The notes beneath the pieces are model-generated. The model saw only the letters and a program-made list of their open reading frames with translations. It made no database searches and was not told the DNA's origin. A stretch of 64,000 bases of DNA. It comes from Clostridia bacterium. Its GTDB lineage: Bacteria > Bacillota > Clostridia > Christensenellales > Aristaeellaceae. Below are positions 1-9,121 of this stretch, one piece after another. Position 1 is the first letter of the stretch. Every line of letters starts with the position of its first letter. Location of the stretch: NCBI GenBank assembly GCA_017431005.1, contig JAFRLY010000050.1:104435-168434 (forward strand), in the 5' to 3' direction. The position numbers were made by a program, and so were the translations under genes.

Positions 1-72
1 ATCATCTCCGTTGAGAAGGGCTTCGACGCCACCACCATCACCCAGGAAGATATCGACAACTACGGACTGTAA
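1..72 (+). CDS. 3' end of sugar ABC transporter substrate-binding protein (YtfQ type)
   Basis: Only the last 23 codons are in the window; the reading frame is open from base 1 and stops with TAA at 70-72. The residual C-terminus ends FDATTITQEDIDNYGL, the sort of tail seen on periplasmic-binding-protein-type receptors of the ribose/galactofuranose class. The assignment rests mainly on position: the next three genes are a double-domain sugar ATPase and two RbsC-type permeases. A terminator-like hairpin follows directly. The 5' part lies outside the window. Confidence 0.7.
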   Translation: MISVEKGFDATTITQEDIDNYGL

Positions 73-90
73 TCAGCCCTGAATCCCATG

Positions 91-137
91 GCGCGGTATG
101 AACGGACGGAAACGCGCGTTCATACCGCGCTTTCTTT
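91..137 (+). terminator. Attenuating terminator between binding-protein and ATPase genes
   Basis: A 13-bp perfect stem (91-103 with 118-130, GCGCGGTATGAAC and its complement) is followed by TTTCTTT. It lies between the binding-protein stop and the ATPase gene of the same operon. It probably causes partial termination, so that the receptor is made in excess. Confidence 0.8.
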
Positions 138-182
138 GAAGAACAACGGTCTGACGGAAGGGCAGGAAAGGAGTTCTCCCGG

Positions 183-1682
183 ATGCAAAACAATGAAGTG
201 CTGAGGATGCGGGGAATCTGCAAGTCGTTTCTGGGCGTCCGTGCGCTGAACAACGTGGATTTTACCCTGCGGAAGGGGGAAATCCATGCCCTGATGGGGG
301 AAAACGGCGCAGGGAAATCCACCCTCATCAAGGTGCTGACCGGCGTTTATGAGAAAGACGGCGGCAGCATCACGGTGGAAGGAAAGGACGCGCATATCCG
401 GTCTCCGCAGGACGCGCAGAAGGCCGGAATCAGTACGGTGTATCAGGAAATCACTCTTTGCCCGAACCTGACCGTGGCTGAAAATATGTTTATCGGCCGG
501 ACGAAAGGCGCGCTGGTCAACTGGAAGGAACGGGAAAAGCGGACTGCTGAAATTCTGGACAGTCTGGGCATTCCCGCAAGACCGCGGCAGGAGCTGTCGG
601 GATGCTCACTGGCAGTGCAGCAGATGGTGGCCATTGCCCGGGCCGTGGATATGCAGTGCAAGGTCCTGATTCTGGATGAGCCGACCTCCTCGCTGGACGA
701 GAAGGAAGTGGAAATGCTGTTCGGCCTGATGCGGGATCTGAAGAGCCGCGGCGTCGGCATCATTTTTGTGACCCATTTTCTGGAGCAGGTTTACGCGGTC
801 AGTGACCGCATTACGGTGCTGCGCAACGGCGAACTGGTAGGCGAGTATGTGGCGGAGGAGCTGCCGCAGGTCGAGCTGGTCGCCAAAATGATGGGCAAGG
901 ACCTGAAGGATCTCGCTGATCTGGAGCAGGTCGGCGTGAAAAACGCCGGAGAGAAGGATATGGTGTATGAGGCGGAAAACCTCTCCAGCACGGAGGCCCG
1001 CCCGTTCGGTTTCCATATCCGCAGGGGCGAGGTGAACGGCTTTACCGGGCTGCTGGGATCCGGACGGAGCGAGAGCGTGCGCGCGGTTTTCGGCGCGGAC
1101 CGGGTGACCGGCGGCACTGTGAAAATGAACGGAAAGTCTGTCAGAATCACCAATCCGCATGAGGCAATGAAGGCCGGCATCGGCTACCTGCCGGAGGACC
1201 GGAAAAGGGACGGGATCATTGCGGATCTGTCTGTGCGTGAGAATATTATTCTTGCGCTCCAGGTGATGAGGGGCTTTTTCCATCCGATGAGCCGGAAGGA
1301 AATGGAACAGTTCGCGGATGAATATATCAAGGCGCTGCAGATCAAGACGGCAAGCCAGGAAACACCGGTGGGCAGCCTTTCCGGAGGCAACCAGCAGAAG
1401 GTGATTCTGGCCCGCTGGCTGCTTACACATCCGGAATATCTGATTCTGGATGAACCGACCCGCGGCATTGACGTGGGCACCAAGCTGGAAATTCAGAAGC
1501 TGGTGCTGAAGCTGGCGGAGGATGACGTGAGCGTGACCTTCATCTCCTCTGAAATTGAGGAAATGCTCAGGGTATGCAGCCGCCTGATTGTCATGCGTGA
1601 CCGGAAGATCGTGGGCGAGCTGACCGGCGATGACCTGACACAGGCCACGGTCATGAAGACGATTGCGGGAGGTGAGCAGTAA
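183..1682 (+). CDS. ytfR: Sugar ABC transporter ATP-binding protein, two ABC domains (YtfR/RbsA family)
   Basis: This 499-residue protein energises monosaccharide import. It has two ABC domains in tandem, the normal length for RbsA/MglA/YtfR proteins. Domain 1 has Walker A GENGAGKST at residues 39-47 and Walker B LILDEPTSSLD. Domain 2 has the degenerate Walker A GLLGSGRSE, an intact LSGGNQQKV signature and LILDEPTRGID, as is usual in this family. The start ATG at 183 has AAAGGAG at 167-173. The permease gene begins two bases after the stop. The order receptor, ATPase, permease, permease matches the E. coli galactofuranose transporter, but the substrate is inferred from order and similarity only. 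Confidence 0.9.
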   Translation: MQNNEVLRMRGICKSFLGVRALNNVDFTLRKGEIHALMGENGAGKSTLIKVLTGVYEKDGGSITVEGKDAHIRSPQDAQKAGISTVYQEITLCPNLTVAENMFIGRTKGALVNWKEREKRTAEILDSLGIPARPRQELSGCSLAVQQMVAIARAVDMQCKVLILDEPTSSLDEKEVEMLFGLMRDLKSRGVGIIFVTHFLEQVYAVSDRITVLRNGELVGEYVAEELPQVELVAKMMGKDLKDLADLEQVGVKNAGEKDMVYEAENLSSTEARPFGFHIRRGEVNGFTGLLGSGRSESVRAVFGADRVTGGTVKMNGKSVRITNPHEAMKAGIGYLPEDRKRDGIIADLSVRENIILALQVMRGFFHPMSRKEMEQFADEYIKALQIKTASQETPVGSLSGGNQQKVILARWLLTHPEYLILDEPTRGIDVGTKLEIQKLVLKLAEDDVSVTFISSEIEEMLRVCSRLIVMRDRKIVGELTGDDLTQATVMKTIAGGEQ

Positions 1683-1683
1683 G

Positions 1684-2760
1684 ATGAGCGTTCCGGTGAA
1701 AAGGAAGAAAGCCTCCGGCCTGAGCCAGCTGATCATTCCGCTGGTGGCGCTGGGACTTCTGCTTCTGTTCAACCTGATCCGTGATCCGGGCTTCTACAGC
1801 GTCAGTATCGCGGTCAACAATGCCGGCAACCCGGTGCTGAGCGGCAATATGATCAGCATTATCGACAGCGCGAGCGAGCTGGCGATCATTGCGATGGGCA
1901 TGACACTGGTTACCGCGGCCTGCGGCGGCCAGGACATTTCCGTCGGAGCGGTCGGAGCGATTGCCGGCGCGGTATTTGTGAAGGTTGTGTTCGCGTTCGA
2001 GAGCATCACCGCCGGCGCGCTGCTCGCGGGTCTGGCGGCGTGCATTCTCGGCGCTGTTCTGTTCAAGCTGTTCAACGGCACCCTGGTGGCGGTCTTCAGG
2101 ATTCAGCCGATGATTGCCACTCTGATCCTTTACTCCTGCGGACGGTCCATTGCCTACTGGATCAACGGCGACGCGACTCCGCAGATCAGCAGCCCGATTC
2201 TCAGCGCCGTGGGAATGACCATCCCGGGTATTCCGGTACCGACGCCGATCTTTCTGGTGATCCTGACAGGATTGCTGATGATGCTGCTGTTCAGGGTGAC
2301 AAACACCCGCCTGTATACCCAGACAGTGGGGATCAACCAGGGCGCGGCCCGGCTGAACGGGATCAATCCGGTAAGAATCAAGCTGCTGAGCTTTGTACTG
2401 CTGGGCGTGTGCGTGGCGGTGGCGGCCGTGATCGGCATTGCCCGGCTGGGCAACCTGAGCCACAAAACCATTCTGGCAGATATTGAGATGGACGCGATAC
2501 TTGCGGTTGCGATCGGCGGTAACAACCTGGGCGGCGGCCGGTTCCGGCTGAGCGGCAGTATTCTCGGCGCCTACATCATTCAGATGCTGACGACGACGCT
2601 GTACGCGATGAATGTCGCGACGGTGAATGTGAAGGCCTATAAAGCCATCGTCATTATCGTGATCGTGGTCGCGGGATCTCCCGTGGTGAAAGCCAGGCTG
2701 TCTGCCCTGCTGAACCGCGTTCGTCCCGGCGGAGCGGCCGGCCTCAGGGGGGTGAGCTGA
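1684..2760 (+). CDS. ytfT: Sugar ABC transporter permease 1 (YtfT/RbsC family)
   Basis: A 358-residue, very hydrophobic membrane protein of the BPD_transp_2 (RbsC) family; it forms half of the sugar channel. The family region IAMGMTLVTAACGGQDISVG lies near residue 70, and several further membrane spans follow. I chose ATG 1684, preceded by GGAGGTG at 1668-1674; an upstream in-frame TTG at 1663 lies inside the ATPase gene and before this ribosome site. It is tightly coupled to both neighbours. Confidence 0.9.
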   Translation: MSVPVKRKKASGLSQLIIPLVALGLLLLFNLIRDPGFYSVSIAVNNAGNPVLSGNMISIIDSASELAIIAMGMTLVTAACGGQDISVGAVGAIAGAVFVKVVFAFESITAGALLAGLAACILGAVLFKLFNGTLVAVFRIQPMIATLILYSCGRSIAYWINGDATPQISSPILSAVGMTIPGIPVPTPIFLVILTGLLMMLLFRVTNTRLYTQTVGINQGAARLNGINPVRIKLLSFVLLGVCVAVAAVIGIARLGNLSHKTILADIEMDAILAVAIGGNNLGGGRFRLSGSILGAYIIQMLTTTLYAMNVATVNVKAYKAIVIIVIVVAGSPVVKARLSALLNRVRPGGAAGLRGVS

Positions 2761-3837
2761 GTGAGCACGGCAGGAAAGCAGAAGAGGGAACGGCTGACAG
2801 ACGCTCAGCTGCTGATGACGATCAGTATCTGTATTTTCGTATTCATGTATGCCGCGGCAATGATCTTCATGGGAGGCGGCTTCCTGAAGACGCAGCAGCT
2901 GTTTGACCTGCTGAACGATAACGCCGCGCTGATCATCATTTCCTGCGCGCTGACCATCGTCATGATCGGCGGCGGCATCAACATCTCCGTCGGCGGCGTG
3001 ATCGGCCTGACGGTTATGGCCGGCGCACTGTTCCTGAACGCGCACAGCGACGGCGGACCGTTCAGCATTGTGCTGACGTTCCTGCTGGCGGTCGGAATCG
3101 GCCTGGCCTTCGGACTGCTGCAGGGCTTCCTGGTCAGTCATCTTGAAATACAGCCGTTTATCGTGACGCTGGCGGGCATGTTCCTGGCCCGCGGACTGAC
3201 GACGATGCTGTCCGTCAATCCGGTTTCCGTATCCCACAGCGATTTCAGCGCGCTGGTGAAAACGAAAATTCAGATTGCGTTCCTGGGGTATACGGCGAAA
3301 AACGGGAACCTGATTCCGGCCAAGCTGGAAATCGGTGCGGTGACGGCAGTCGCGGTGGTCATCCTGGTTTATCTGATGCTTCGGTACACAAAGTTCGGAC
3401 GGAACATCTACGCCATCGGCGGCAACCAGGGCAGCGCCCTGACGCTGGGTATCAACGTGAGGCGGACCCGCTTTTACAGCTATCTGATCAGCGGGCTGCT
3501 GAGCGGCCTGGCCGGCTTCGTGTTCCTGATGCACAAACCCGCGGGCAACGCGAGTGTGGCTATGCGGAGCGAGATGGATGCCATCGCGTCATCGATTATC
3601 GGCGGGACATTGCTGACAGGCGGCGTGGGCAACGTGATCGGCACCTTCTTCGGCACAATGATCCTGGCGACGATTCAGAAAATTATCGCACTGAGCCCGC
3701 TGAACGCCTCCTGGTGGCAGGACATGGCGAGCGGCGCCATGCTGGGTGTGTTCATTCTGCTGCAGAGCGTGGTGCTGAGCCAGCGCGGACGGGGAAGAAT
3801 GGGCCTCCCGTCCTGGCTGAAGTTCAGAAAGGAATAG
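2761..3837 (+). CDS. yjfF: Sugar ABC transporter permease 2 (YjfF/RbsC family)
   Basis: A 358-residue RbsC-family membrane protein, presumably the partner of the preceding permease in a heterodimeric channel. The family motif GGGINISVGG is near residue 78, and hydrophobic segments run through to about residue 345. The start is GTG at 2761, immediately after the upstream stop, with a G-rich ribosome site (GGGGGGTGAG) just before it. Two different permease genes in a row separate this operon from ribose-type operons, which use one permease, and point to the YtfT/YjfF arrangement. Confidence 0.9.
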   Translation: MSTAGKQKRERLTDAQLLMTISICIFVFMYAAAMIFMGGGFLKTQQLFDLLNDNAALIIISCALTIVMIGGGINISVGGVIGLTVMAGALFLNAHSDGGPFSIVLTFLLAVGIGLAFGLLQGFLVSHLEIQPFIVTLAGMFLARGLTTMLSVNPVSVSHSDFSALVKTKIQIAFLGYTAKNGNLIPAKLEIGAVTAVAVVILVYLMLRYTKFGRNIYAIGGNQGSALTLGINVRRTRFYSYLISGLLSGLAGFVFLMHKPAGNASVAMRSEMDAIASSIIGGTLLTGGVGNVIGTFFGTMILATIQKIIALSPLNASWWQDMASGAMLGVFILLQSVVLSQRGRGRMGLPSWLKFRKE

Positions 3838-3859
3838 AAAAATATAAAACAAAATGCAG

Positions 3860-3886
3860 AACGGCAGGGAAAAAATCCCTGCCGTT
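3860..3886. terminator. Hairpin after the YtfRT-YjfF operon
   Basis: An 11-bp perfect stem (AACGGCAGGGA with its complement) has an A5 loop. No T-run follows on the plus strand, so termination strength is uncertain. It may end the sugar ABC operon before the separately promoted kinase gene. Confidence 0.5.
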
Positions 3887-3956
3887 CATGATTCCGGGGA
3901 AATGCTTCTGCCGGAACAGAGAATCGCGCATTGCAAAATTATCAGACCGGAGATGA

Positions 3957-3985
3957 TTGTCAAGCCGTGAAGAATTTAGTAAAAT
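3957..3985 (+). promoter_or_regulatory. Predicted promoter of the sensor kinase / binding protein pair
   Basis: TTGTCA at 3957-3962 and TAAAAT at 3980-3985 are separated by 17 bp. It lies 54 bp upstream of the kinase ATG, after the previous operon's hairpin. Confidence 0.6.
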
Positions 3986-4039
3986 AACAGGAAGAGACTG
4001 TGCTGCCGATCCCGAAGCGAAATAAAGGAATGTGATGAA

Positions 4040-6574
4040 ATGAAAAAGGGCCTGATGATACTGGGAAATGTGCTCATCATTCTCGTCATTCTGGCGTTTG
4101 TTTTGCTGGATGTCAGCAGCGAACAGCACAGAATGCTGGCTTCCCAAACAGAGGCTTTTGAAAATATGACGGTGGCCATGGAGAGCGTTGCCACCAATTA
4201 CCTTGTGGGTGAGCAGCAGGTTTGCCGAAGCTGGGCCAACTATATCAATGCCGGCAGCCTGACCCCGGAGGAAGCGATTGACTTTGTCCGGAAATCGATT
4301 ACCAATCCGGATGCGATGGCGCATATCCTGCTGATCGGGGATCCGGAGCTGTCCGGTCTTTCCACAGACGCCAGAGCAGGCAGCGGAGAGGATTATACCG
4401 TTTCATATAAAAATATAGATATTTTTTCCAAGGGCTTCGACGCATTCCTCCGGGAAGACAACGCGGTGAACGTTACCCGGACGTACACAAATCCTGTCAA
4501 TGCCATCCAGTCCATTGCCTTCTGCTGCCAGGTCACACTGCGGGACGGGGAAAACGGCGGGCCGCTGGCCGCGGCGCTGCTGCGGGTGATTCCCGTATCC
4601 AACTTTGCGCAGAAATGGGCTTTCCCAACCGAGGAATACAGAAGCGCAGGGGTTGCCCTGATCGATACGGCCGGAAATTATATCATCAAAGATCATTCCT
4701 TTAAAAATACCAACCTTTATGAGTTCTATCAGTCCTATAACAATCCGGGCCCAGCTGAACTGGAAAACATGAAGAGCCGGGTTACAGGCGAACCGGGCTC
4801 TCTGGAAATGAACAATTCCGCCGGACAGCGCTGCCTGACGGCGTATACCCGCGTCAACTCCACGGACGACTGGATCATCGTTGCCATGATTCCCATGGCG
4901 GACCTGAGCCGGTCGGTTACGAACTGGACACTGGTCGGGATTGTTACAGCCGGGCTTCTTCTGCTGCTGGGCTTTAATCTGGTCAACATGGTTCAGTTCA
5001 ACAGGCGGCTGAAGGACGCCGCCGCCGCTGCGGACAGCGCGAATCAGGCGAAAACGGTTTTCCTGTCCACGATGTCCCATGATATCCGGACCCCCATGAA
5101 CGCGATTATCGGTCTGACCACGATCGCGGGGAAAAACGTGGAGGATACGGCGACGGTGCGGGACAGCCTGCGTAAGATCAATCTGGCCAGCAACCATCTG
5201 CTGACGCTGATCAATGATATTCTGGATATTTCCAAGGTGGAGAGCGGCAAGTTGAATCTGAGCCCCGTCACCTTCTCCATTGTGGAATGCGCGGAAAACC
5301 TCGTGAATATTTCCCAGCCGATGGTCAGGGAGAAGAATATCGACTTCAATTTCAGGGTCAATCACTTTGAGCATGAATACCTTTATGCCGATCAGCTGCG
5401 TCTGAATCAGATTTTTATCAATCTTCTGTCCAACGCCATCAAATATACCGAGCCGGGCGGACAGGTGTGCGTGGACATGCGCCAGGAGCCGGGAGAAACG
5501 GATAAAACCGTGCGGCTCATCTATGTGGTTGCGGATACCGGCATGGGGATGACGCCTGAATTCATGTCCAGGATGTATCAGGCCTTCTCCCGGCAGACAG
5601 ACAGCCGGGTCAACACCATTCAGGGAACCGGCCTGGGTCTCGCCATTACAAAGCAGATGATCGATCTGATGAACGGCACCATTGACTGCCGGAGCGAGGC
5701 CGGCAAGGGCACAACCTTCACGGTAACGCTGGAGATCCCGCTGGCGGATAAGCTTGTGGATGAAATGATGCTTCCGCCTGTCCGGATCCTTCTTGCCGAT
5801 GATGATCCCGTGCTGCTGGAAACAGCCCGGGATACGCTGCATTCGATCGGAGCGGAGGCTGACACGGTCACCAGCGGCCGGGAGGCTGTCCGCAAGGTTT
5901 CTGAAAGAACGGATTACCGGGTGGTCATCCTGGACTGGAAAATGCCGGATATGGACGGCATTGAGGCCGCGCGGCAGATCCGTGAAAAAGTGGGCGGCGA
6001 TGTGCCGATCCTGCTGATTTCAGCCTATGACTGGTCCGACCTGGAGGATGCTGCCAGAGAAGCAGGAGTGAACGGATTTATCAGCAAACCGCTGTTCCGT
6101 TCCACGCTGTATGAGAAGCTGGATGAAATGCTGGGCAGCGGAAGCGTGCATCCGGAACACGGGAATGAAGACGCCGACCTGGCTGGAATGCGGATCCTGG
6201 TGGCAGAGGATAATGACGTCAACTGGGAGATTATTTCCGTGCTGCTGCAGATGCAGGGGATTGAAACGGAGAGAGCCGTCAACGGGCAGCTGGCAGTGGA
6301 TCGTATGGCTGAAGCCCGGAAGGGAGAATTCAACCTGATTTTTATGGATATTCAGATGCCGGTGATGAATGGCATAGAGGCCACAAAGGCGATCAGGAGG
6401 CTTGCGGATCCCTGGGCCTCTCATATTCCGATCATTGCCATGACGGCAGACGCGTTTTCTGAAAATGTGGCGGAATGCCTGGCAGCCGGCATGAACGGAC
6501 ATATTGCAAAGCCGATTGATATGAAACTGGTGCTGAAGGAGATCAGGAGAATTAAGGAGGAGTCGGAAACATGA
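4040..6574 (+). CDS. Membrane hybrid sensor histidine kinase with two receiver domains
   Basis: This 844-residue hybrid kinase has a transmembrane segment at about residues 5-24, an extracellular sensor of about 260 residues that looks Cache-like, and a second membrane segment at about 293-316. The kinase core follows: SHDIRTPMNAIIG with phospho-acceptor His347, N-box NLLSNAIKYT, and G boxes DTGMGM and GTGLGL. Two receiver domains come next, with predicted phospho-acceptors Asp632 (VILDWKMPDMDG) and Asp770 (LIFMDIQMPVMNG). No HPt or DNA-binding domain is present, so the output protein must be encoded elsewhere. The stop overlaps the next gene by ATGA, tying the kinase to a sugar-binding lipoprotein that probably presents a ligand to it. 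Confidence 0.92.
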   Translation: MKKGLMILGNVLIILVILAFVLLDVSSEQHRMLASQTEAFENMTVAMESVATNYLVGEQQVCRSWANYINAGSLTPEEAIDFVRKSITNPDAMAHILLIGDPELSGLSTDARAGSGEDYTVSYKNIDIFSKGFDAFLREDNAVNVTRTYTNPVNAIQSIAFCCQVTLRDGENGGPLAAALLRVIPVSNFAQKWAFPTEEYRSAGVALIDTAGNYIIKDHSFKNTNLYEFYQSYNNPGPAELENMKSRVTGEPGSLEMNNSAGQRCLTAYTRVNSTDDWIIVAMIPMADLSRSVTNWTLVGIVTAGLLLLLGFNLVNMVQFNRRLKDAAAAADSANQAKTVFLSTMSHDIRTPMNAIIGLTTIAGKNVEDTATVRDSLRKINLASNHLLTLINDILDISKVESGKLNLSPVTFSIVECAENLVNISQPMVREKNIDFNFRVNHFEHEYLYADQLRLNQIFINLLSNAIKYTEPGGQVCVDMRQEPGETDKTVRLIYVVADTGMGMTPEFMSRMYQAFSRQTDSRVNTIQGTGLGLAITKQMIDLMNGTIDCRSEAGKGTTFTVTLEIPLADKLVDEMMLPPVRILLADDDPVLLETARDTLHSIGAEADTVTSGREAVRKVSERTDYRVVILDWKMPDMDGIEAARQIREKVGGDVPILLISAYDWSDLEDAAREAGVNGFISKPLFRSTLYEKLDEMLGSGSVHPEHGNEDADLAGMRILVAEDNDVNWEIISVLLQMQGIETERAVNGQLAVDRMAEARKGEFNLIFMDIQMPVMNGIEATKAIRRLADPWASHIPIIAMTADAFSENVAECLAAGMNGHIAKPIDMKLVLKEIRRIKEESET

Positions 6575-7878
6575 GAAGGCAGTGGAAGAAAGCAGGAGCG
6601 CTTTGCGCGCTGATGCTGGCGCTCGTACTGTGCCTGACGGGATGCAGCGGCCAGAAAGCGCCTGAAGCGCAGGAGACCGGAGCCGGGTTCAGGCCGAAGC
6701 TTGACACAAAAACAGACTGCGCAATCACTGTTGTCGGGCACTACAACAATTTTGAGGCGCTGGAAGCGGAGTTCAACCGTTTCGCGGAATATTATCCCAA
6801 TGTCAAAATGAGCTACAGCTTTCTGGATGACTATAACAACATCATCCTGACAGCCCTGAGCAGCAGCGAGGCGCCGGACATCTTCTTTACCTATCCCTGG
6901 ATGCCTTACCGGGAGGGCTATGAATCCATATATGAAACAGCGGAAAACCTGGCTGACCCCGCACTGGGCATCGATCTGAGCTGTATCCGGGGAAGCCTTC
7001 TGTACCGCGACGCGGCCGGAAAGGTACCCACCGTGCCGGTTTACACAACCACCTACGGCATGATGGTGAACGAGGCGATTTTTGAAAAGGAAAAGATCAA
7101 AGTGCCTGTCACCTACGCAGAGCTGCTTACCGCCTGTGAAACGCTGAAAAAGGCAGGATATGCCAGCCCCATTATGGCGTATAACCGGGGTAATTTTATG
7201 CTGTTCCCGATGTACTATCCCTATTTTTGCGCGCAGATTCAGGGGAACGAAAAAGCCATTCAGGAACTGAATGAAATGAAGAGCGGCGCCGGAGAATACA
7301 TGCGCAGCGCCATGAACCTGGCGGCGGACTTTATGAGCCGGGGATATATCGACCTCGAAAGCTGCAGCCAGCTGGAGAATGATTATAACGCCGTTATCAT
7401 GCGATTCTTTGAGGGAGACGTGCCCATGATGTTTGCTTCCGGGAATACGGTATCCGGCACGGAAAAACGGGAAAGCCAGTCTGAGGCGTTTTCGGCCCAT
7501 CCCTTCCGCTACAGCTTTTATCCGGTTCCCTCCACAGAGGAAGGCGGCTATTTTATCAACATGATTTCCATGGGCTTCGCTGTGAACAAAAACAGCAGAA
7601 ATCTGGAAATGGCCAATGAGTTCATGCGGTTCCTGGTATCCGCAGGAGAACTGAACCGGATGGCGCAGGCCAAACGCATGGTGACGCCCTGCGTGGATAT
7701 GTCCCTGGACGGCGTATACGCGGCCTTCGGTCAGGTGGACGCCAAACGCGTCATCAATCTTTCGGATCTGGGGCTGGCAGATACGCCCGACTCTCAGGTA
7801 CGCAAGGCCGGATGGCTGGTCAGCAACGGGAACATGACGGTTGATGAAGCGGTGGAAGCGTTCGGATCTATTGAATAA
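6571..7878 (+). CDS. Extracellular solute-binding lipoprotein paired with the hybrid kinase
   Basis: A 435-residue family-1-type solute-binding protein with a lipoprotein signal (CLTGC, lipidated Cys predicted at residue 25). The mature part has the usual two-lobe binding-protein composition, including an APDIFFTYPW segment near residue 110. It overlaps the kinase gene by four bases (ATGA), and no permease or ATPase gene is next to it. The likely role is a ligand receptor for the kinase sensor domain, not transport; this is inference from gene order. The true ligand is not visible, though sugars are the commonest ligands of this fold. Confidence 0.85.
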   Translation: MRRQWKKAGALCALMLALVLCLTGCSGQKAPEAQETGAGFRPKLDTKTDCAITVVGHYNNFEALEAEFNRFAEYYPNVKMSYSFLDDYNNIILTALSSSEAPDIFFTYPWMPYREGYESIYETAENLADPALGIDLSCIRGSLLYRDAAGKVPTVPVYTTTYGMMVNEAIFEKEKIKVPVTYAELLTACETLKKAGYASPIMAYNRGNFMLFPMYYPYFCAQIQGNEKAIQELNEMKSGAGEYMRSAMNLAADFMSRGYIDLESCSQLENDYNAVIMRFFEGDVPMMFASGNTVSGTEKRESQSEAFSAHPFRYSFYPVPSTEEGGYFINMISMGFAVNKNSRNLEMANEFMRFLVSAGELNRMAQAKRMVTPCVDMSLDGVYAAFGQVDAKRVINLSDLGLADTPDSQVRKAGWLVSNGNMTVDEAVEAFGSIE

Positions 7879-7897
7879 ACACTGCGCTGAAAATGAT

Positions 7898-7953
7898 AAC
7901 GGAAAGAATAACGGCGGGGGTCACTTCAGACCCCCGCCGTTGCTCTTTCCGTT
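7898..7953. terminator. Bidirectional terminator between convergent genes
   Basis: A long hairpin has an inner stem AACGGCGGGGG (7910-7920) pairing with 7931-7941, and an outer stem AACGGAAAGA pairing with TCTTTCCGTT. The outer arm reaches into the stop codon of the minus-strand phosphatase gene, so one structure probably ends both transcripts. Confidence 0.75.
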
Positions 7954-9121
7954 AAAAATAACTGACTTTGATCCGTTTGCCCATTTTTTTCAGGGCATCC
8001 GACAGCTCCTGCACCAGATTCATCTTGATATTGAAGTTGATGGGCAGATCGGGGTTCTGATGGGCGGGATTGATGGCTTTGCCTACGTAGAAGTTAATAT
8101 CGGTGGCTTCATCGAAAAGCAGACGGCTGATCAGGGAGGCGCCGTCCTCGCCGTAGCTCCAGTCCTCGTAATGCTTATTCTCGCTGAGATAATCCTTGGC
8201 GTATTCGACCACCCGGTTCACGGTGATCACGCCCTCCGTAACCAGATCGACCCCCTCCAGGTAGGCAATGGGCGGAATGTCACCGGTGAAATCCAGAGAA
8301 GGACGCAGCGGCTTGTTCAGCCATTTGGCGGCGATGGAGGAGGTGGTTCCGCCGCAGATAATGTGCTTGCCTTCCTTGGCGAAGAACAGGCTCATCATCC
8401 GGTCACCGTCGTCCCGGTTGCTGGGGGGACCGAAGAGCAGGTTCATGGGCACACGCCTGCGGACGCGCACCACGCAGGCGGTGGCGTCATCTCCGGGTTC
8501 ACCGCCGTACTGCTTGTTGCACTCGTCCACCAGCAGGGTGGACAGGTTTCTGGCGGTATAGCCGCAGAGGCTCATGGCTTCCATGAAGGAAATGATATCC
8601 TCCCGTTTCCACCCGAAATTATAGCCGATCCCGATTCCGGCATGCGGACAGCCGTCGCTCATGGCGATGAACACGTCATCCTCCTGCAGACGGATCAGGG
8701 AACGGAAAATCTGTTTTCCGCCGATGGTGGTTTCCGTGCGGGGATATTCCCAGTTATCCCCGTTCCGCAGGATAATAACCTGCGGATTGTCATACTGAAT
8801 CAGCTCGGCCGTCTGGTTCCGGATCAGGCGGATGATTGTGAAGGTGGAATAGGCCACGCCGCGCTCAGAGCATACCGGCAGTGTGGCTGCGATGGTTTCC
8901 ACACATTCCTCAATGGACAGGCCGGCGGCCAGCATGGTGGAAATGATCTTGCTGGTGAGGGTGGACAGGATGCTTGCCTTTACGCCGCTGCCCAGGCCGT
9001 CCGCCAGCACGATGACCGTGGAGCCGTCCTCCTGCTCCACAACCTCCACATGGTCGCCGCAGAGCTGTTCGCCTGCGTGGTTAATGCTTTTATAGCCGAT
9101 ATCGCAAGTCAGATCATTCAT
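7952..9121 (-). CDS. SpoIIE-type PP2C phosphatase of the hydrogenase sensor operon
   Basis: A 389-residue cytoplasmic serine/threonine phosphatase of the SpoIIE/PP2C class. The N-terminal half has the metal-site signature VLADGLGSG near residue 40, then DVFIAMSDG near residue 145, and EPGDDATACVV near residue 210. The C-terminal 170 residues have no family I recognise. The gene overlaps the hydrogenase gene by eight bases. Group-C [FeFe]-hydrogenases are known to sit beside such phosphatases, so the pair probably forms a redox or hydrogen signal relay whose output is dephosphorylation of an unknown target. Confidence 0.85.
   Translation of the reverse strand: MNDLTCDIGYKSINHAGEQLCGDHVEVVEQEDGSTVIVLADGLGSGVKASILSTLTSKIISTMLAAGLSIEECVETIAATLPVCSERGVAYSTFTIIRLIRNQTAELIQYDNPQVIILRNGDNWEYPRTETTIGGKQIFRSLIRLQEDDVFIAMSDGCPHAGIGIGYNFGWKREDIISFMEAMSLCGYTARNLSTLLVDECNKQYGGEPGDDATACVVRVRRRVPMNLLFGPPSNRDDGDRMMSLFFAKEGKHIICGGTTSSIAAKWLNKPLRPSLDFTGDIPPIAYLEGVDLVTEGVITVNRVVEYAKDYLSENKHYEDWSYGEDGASLISRLLFDEATDINFYVGKAINPAHQNPDLPINFNIKMNLVQELSDALKKMGKRIKVSYF

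Noticed and set aside
1651-3534. 627-codon open frame on the minus strand
   Set aside because: It lies opposite the two permease genes; the translation is low-complexity Gln/Asp/His-rich, typical of antisense reading of membrane proteins.
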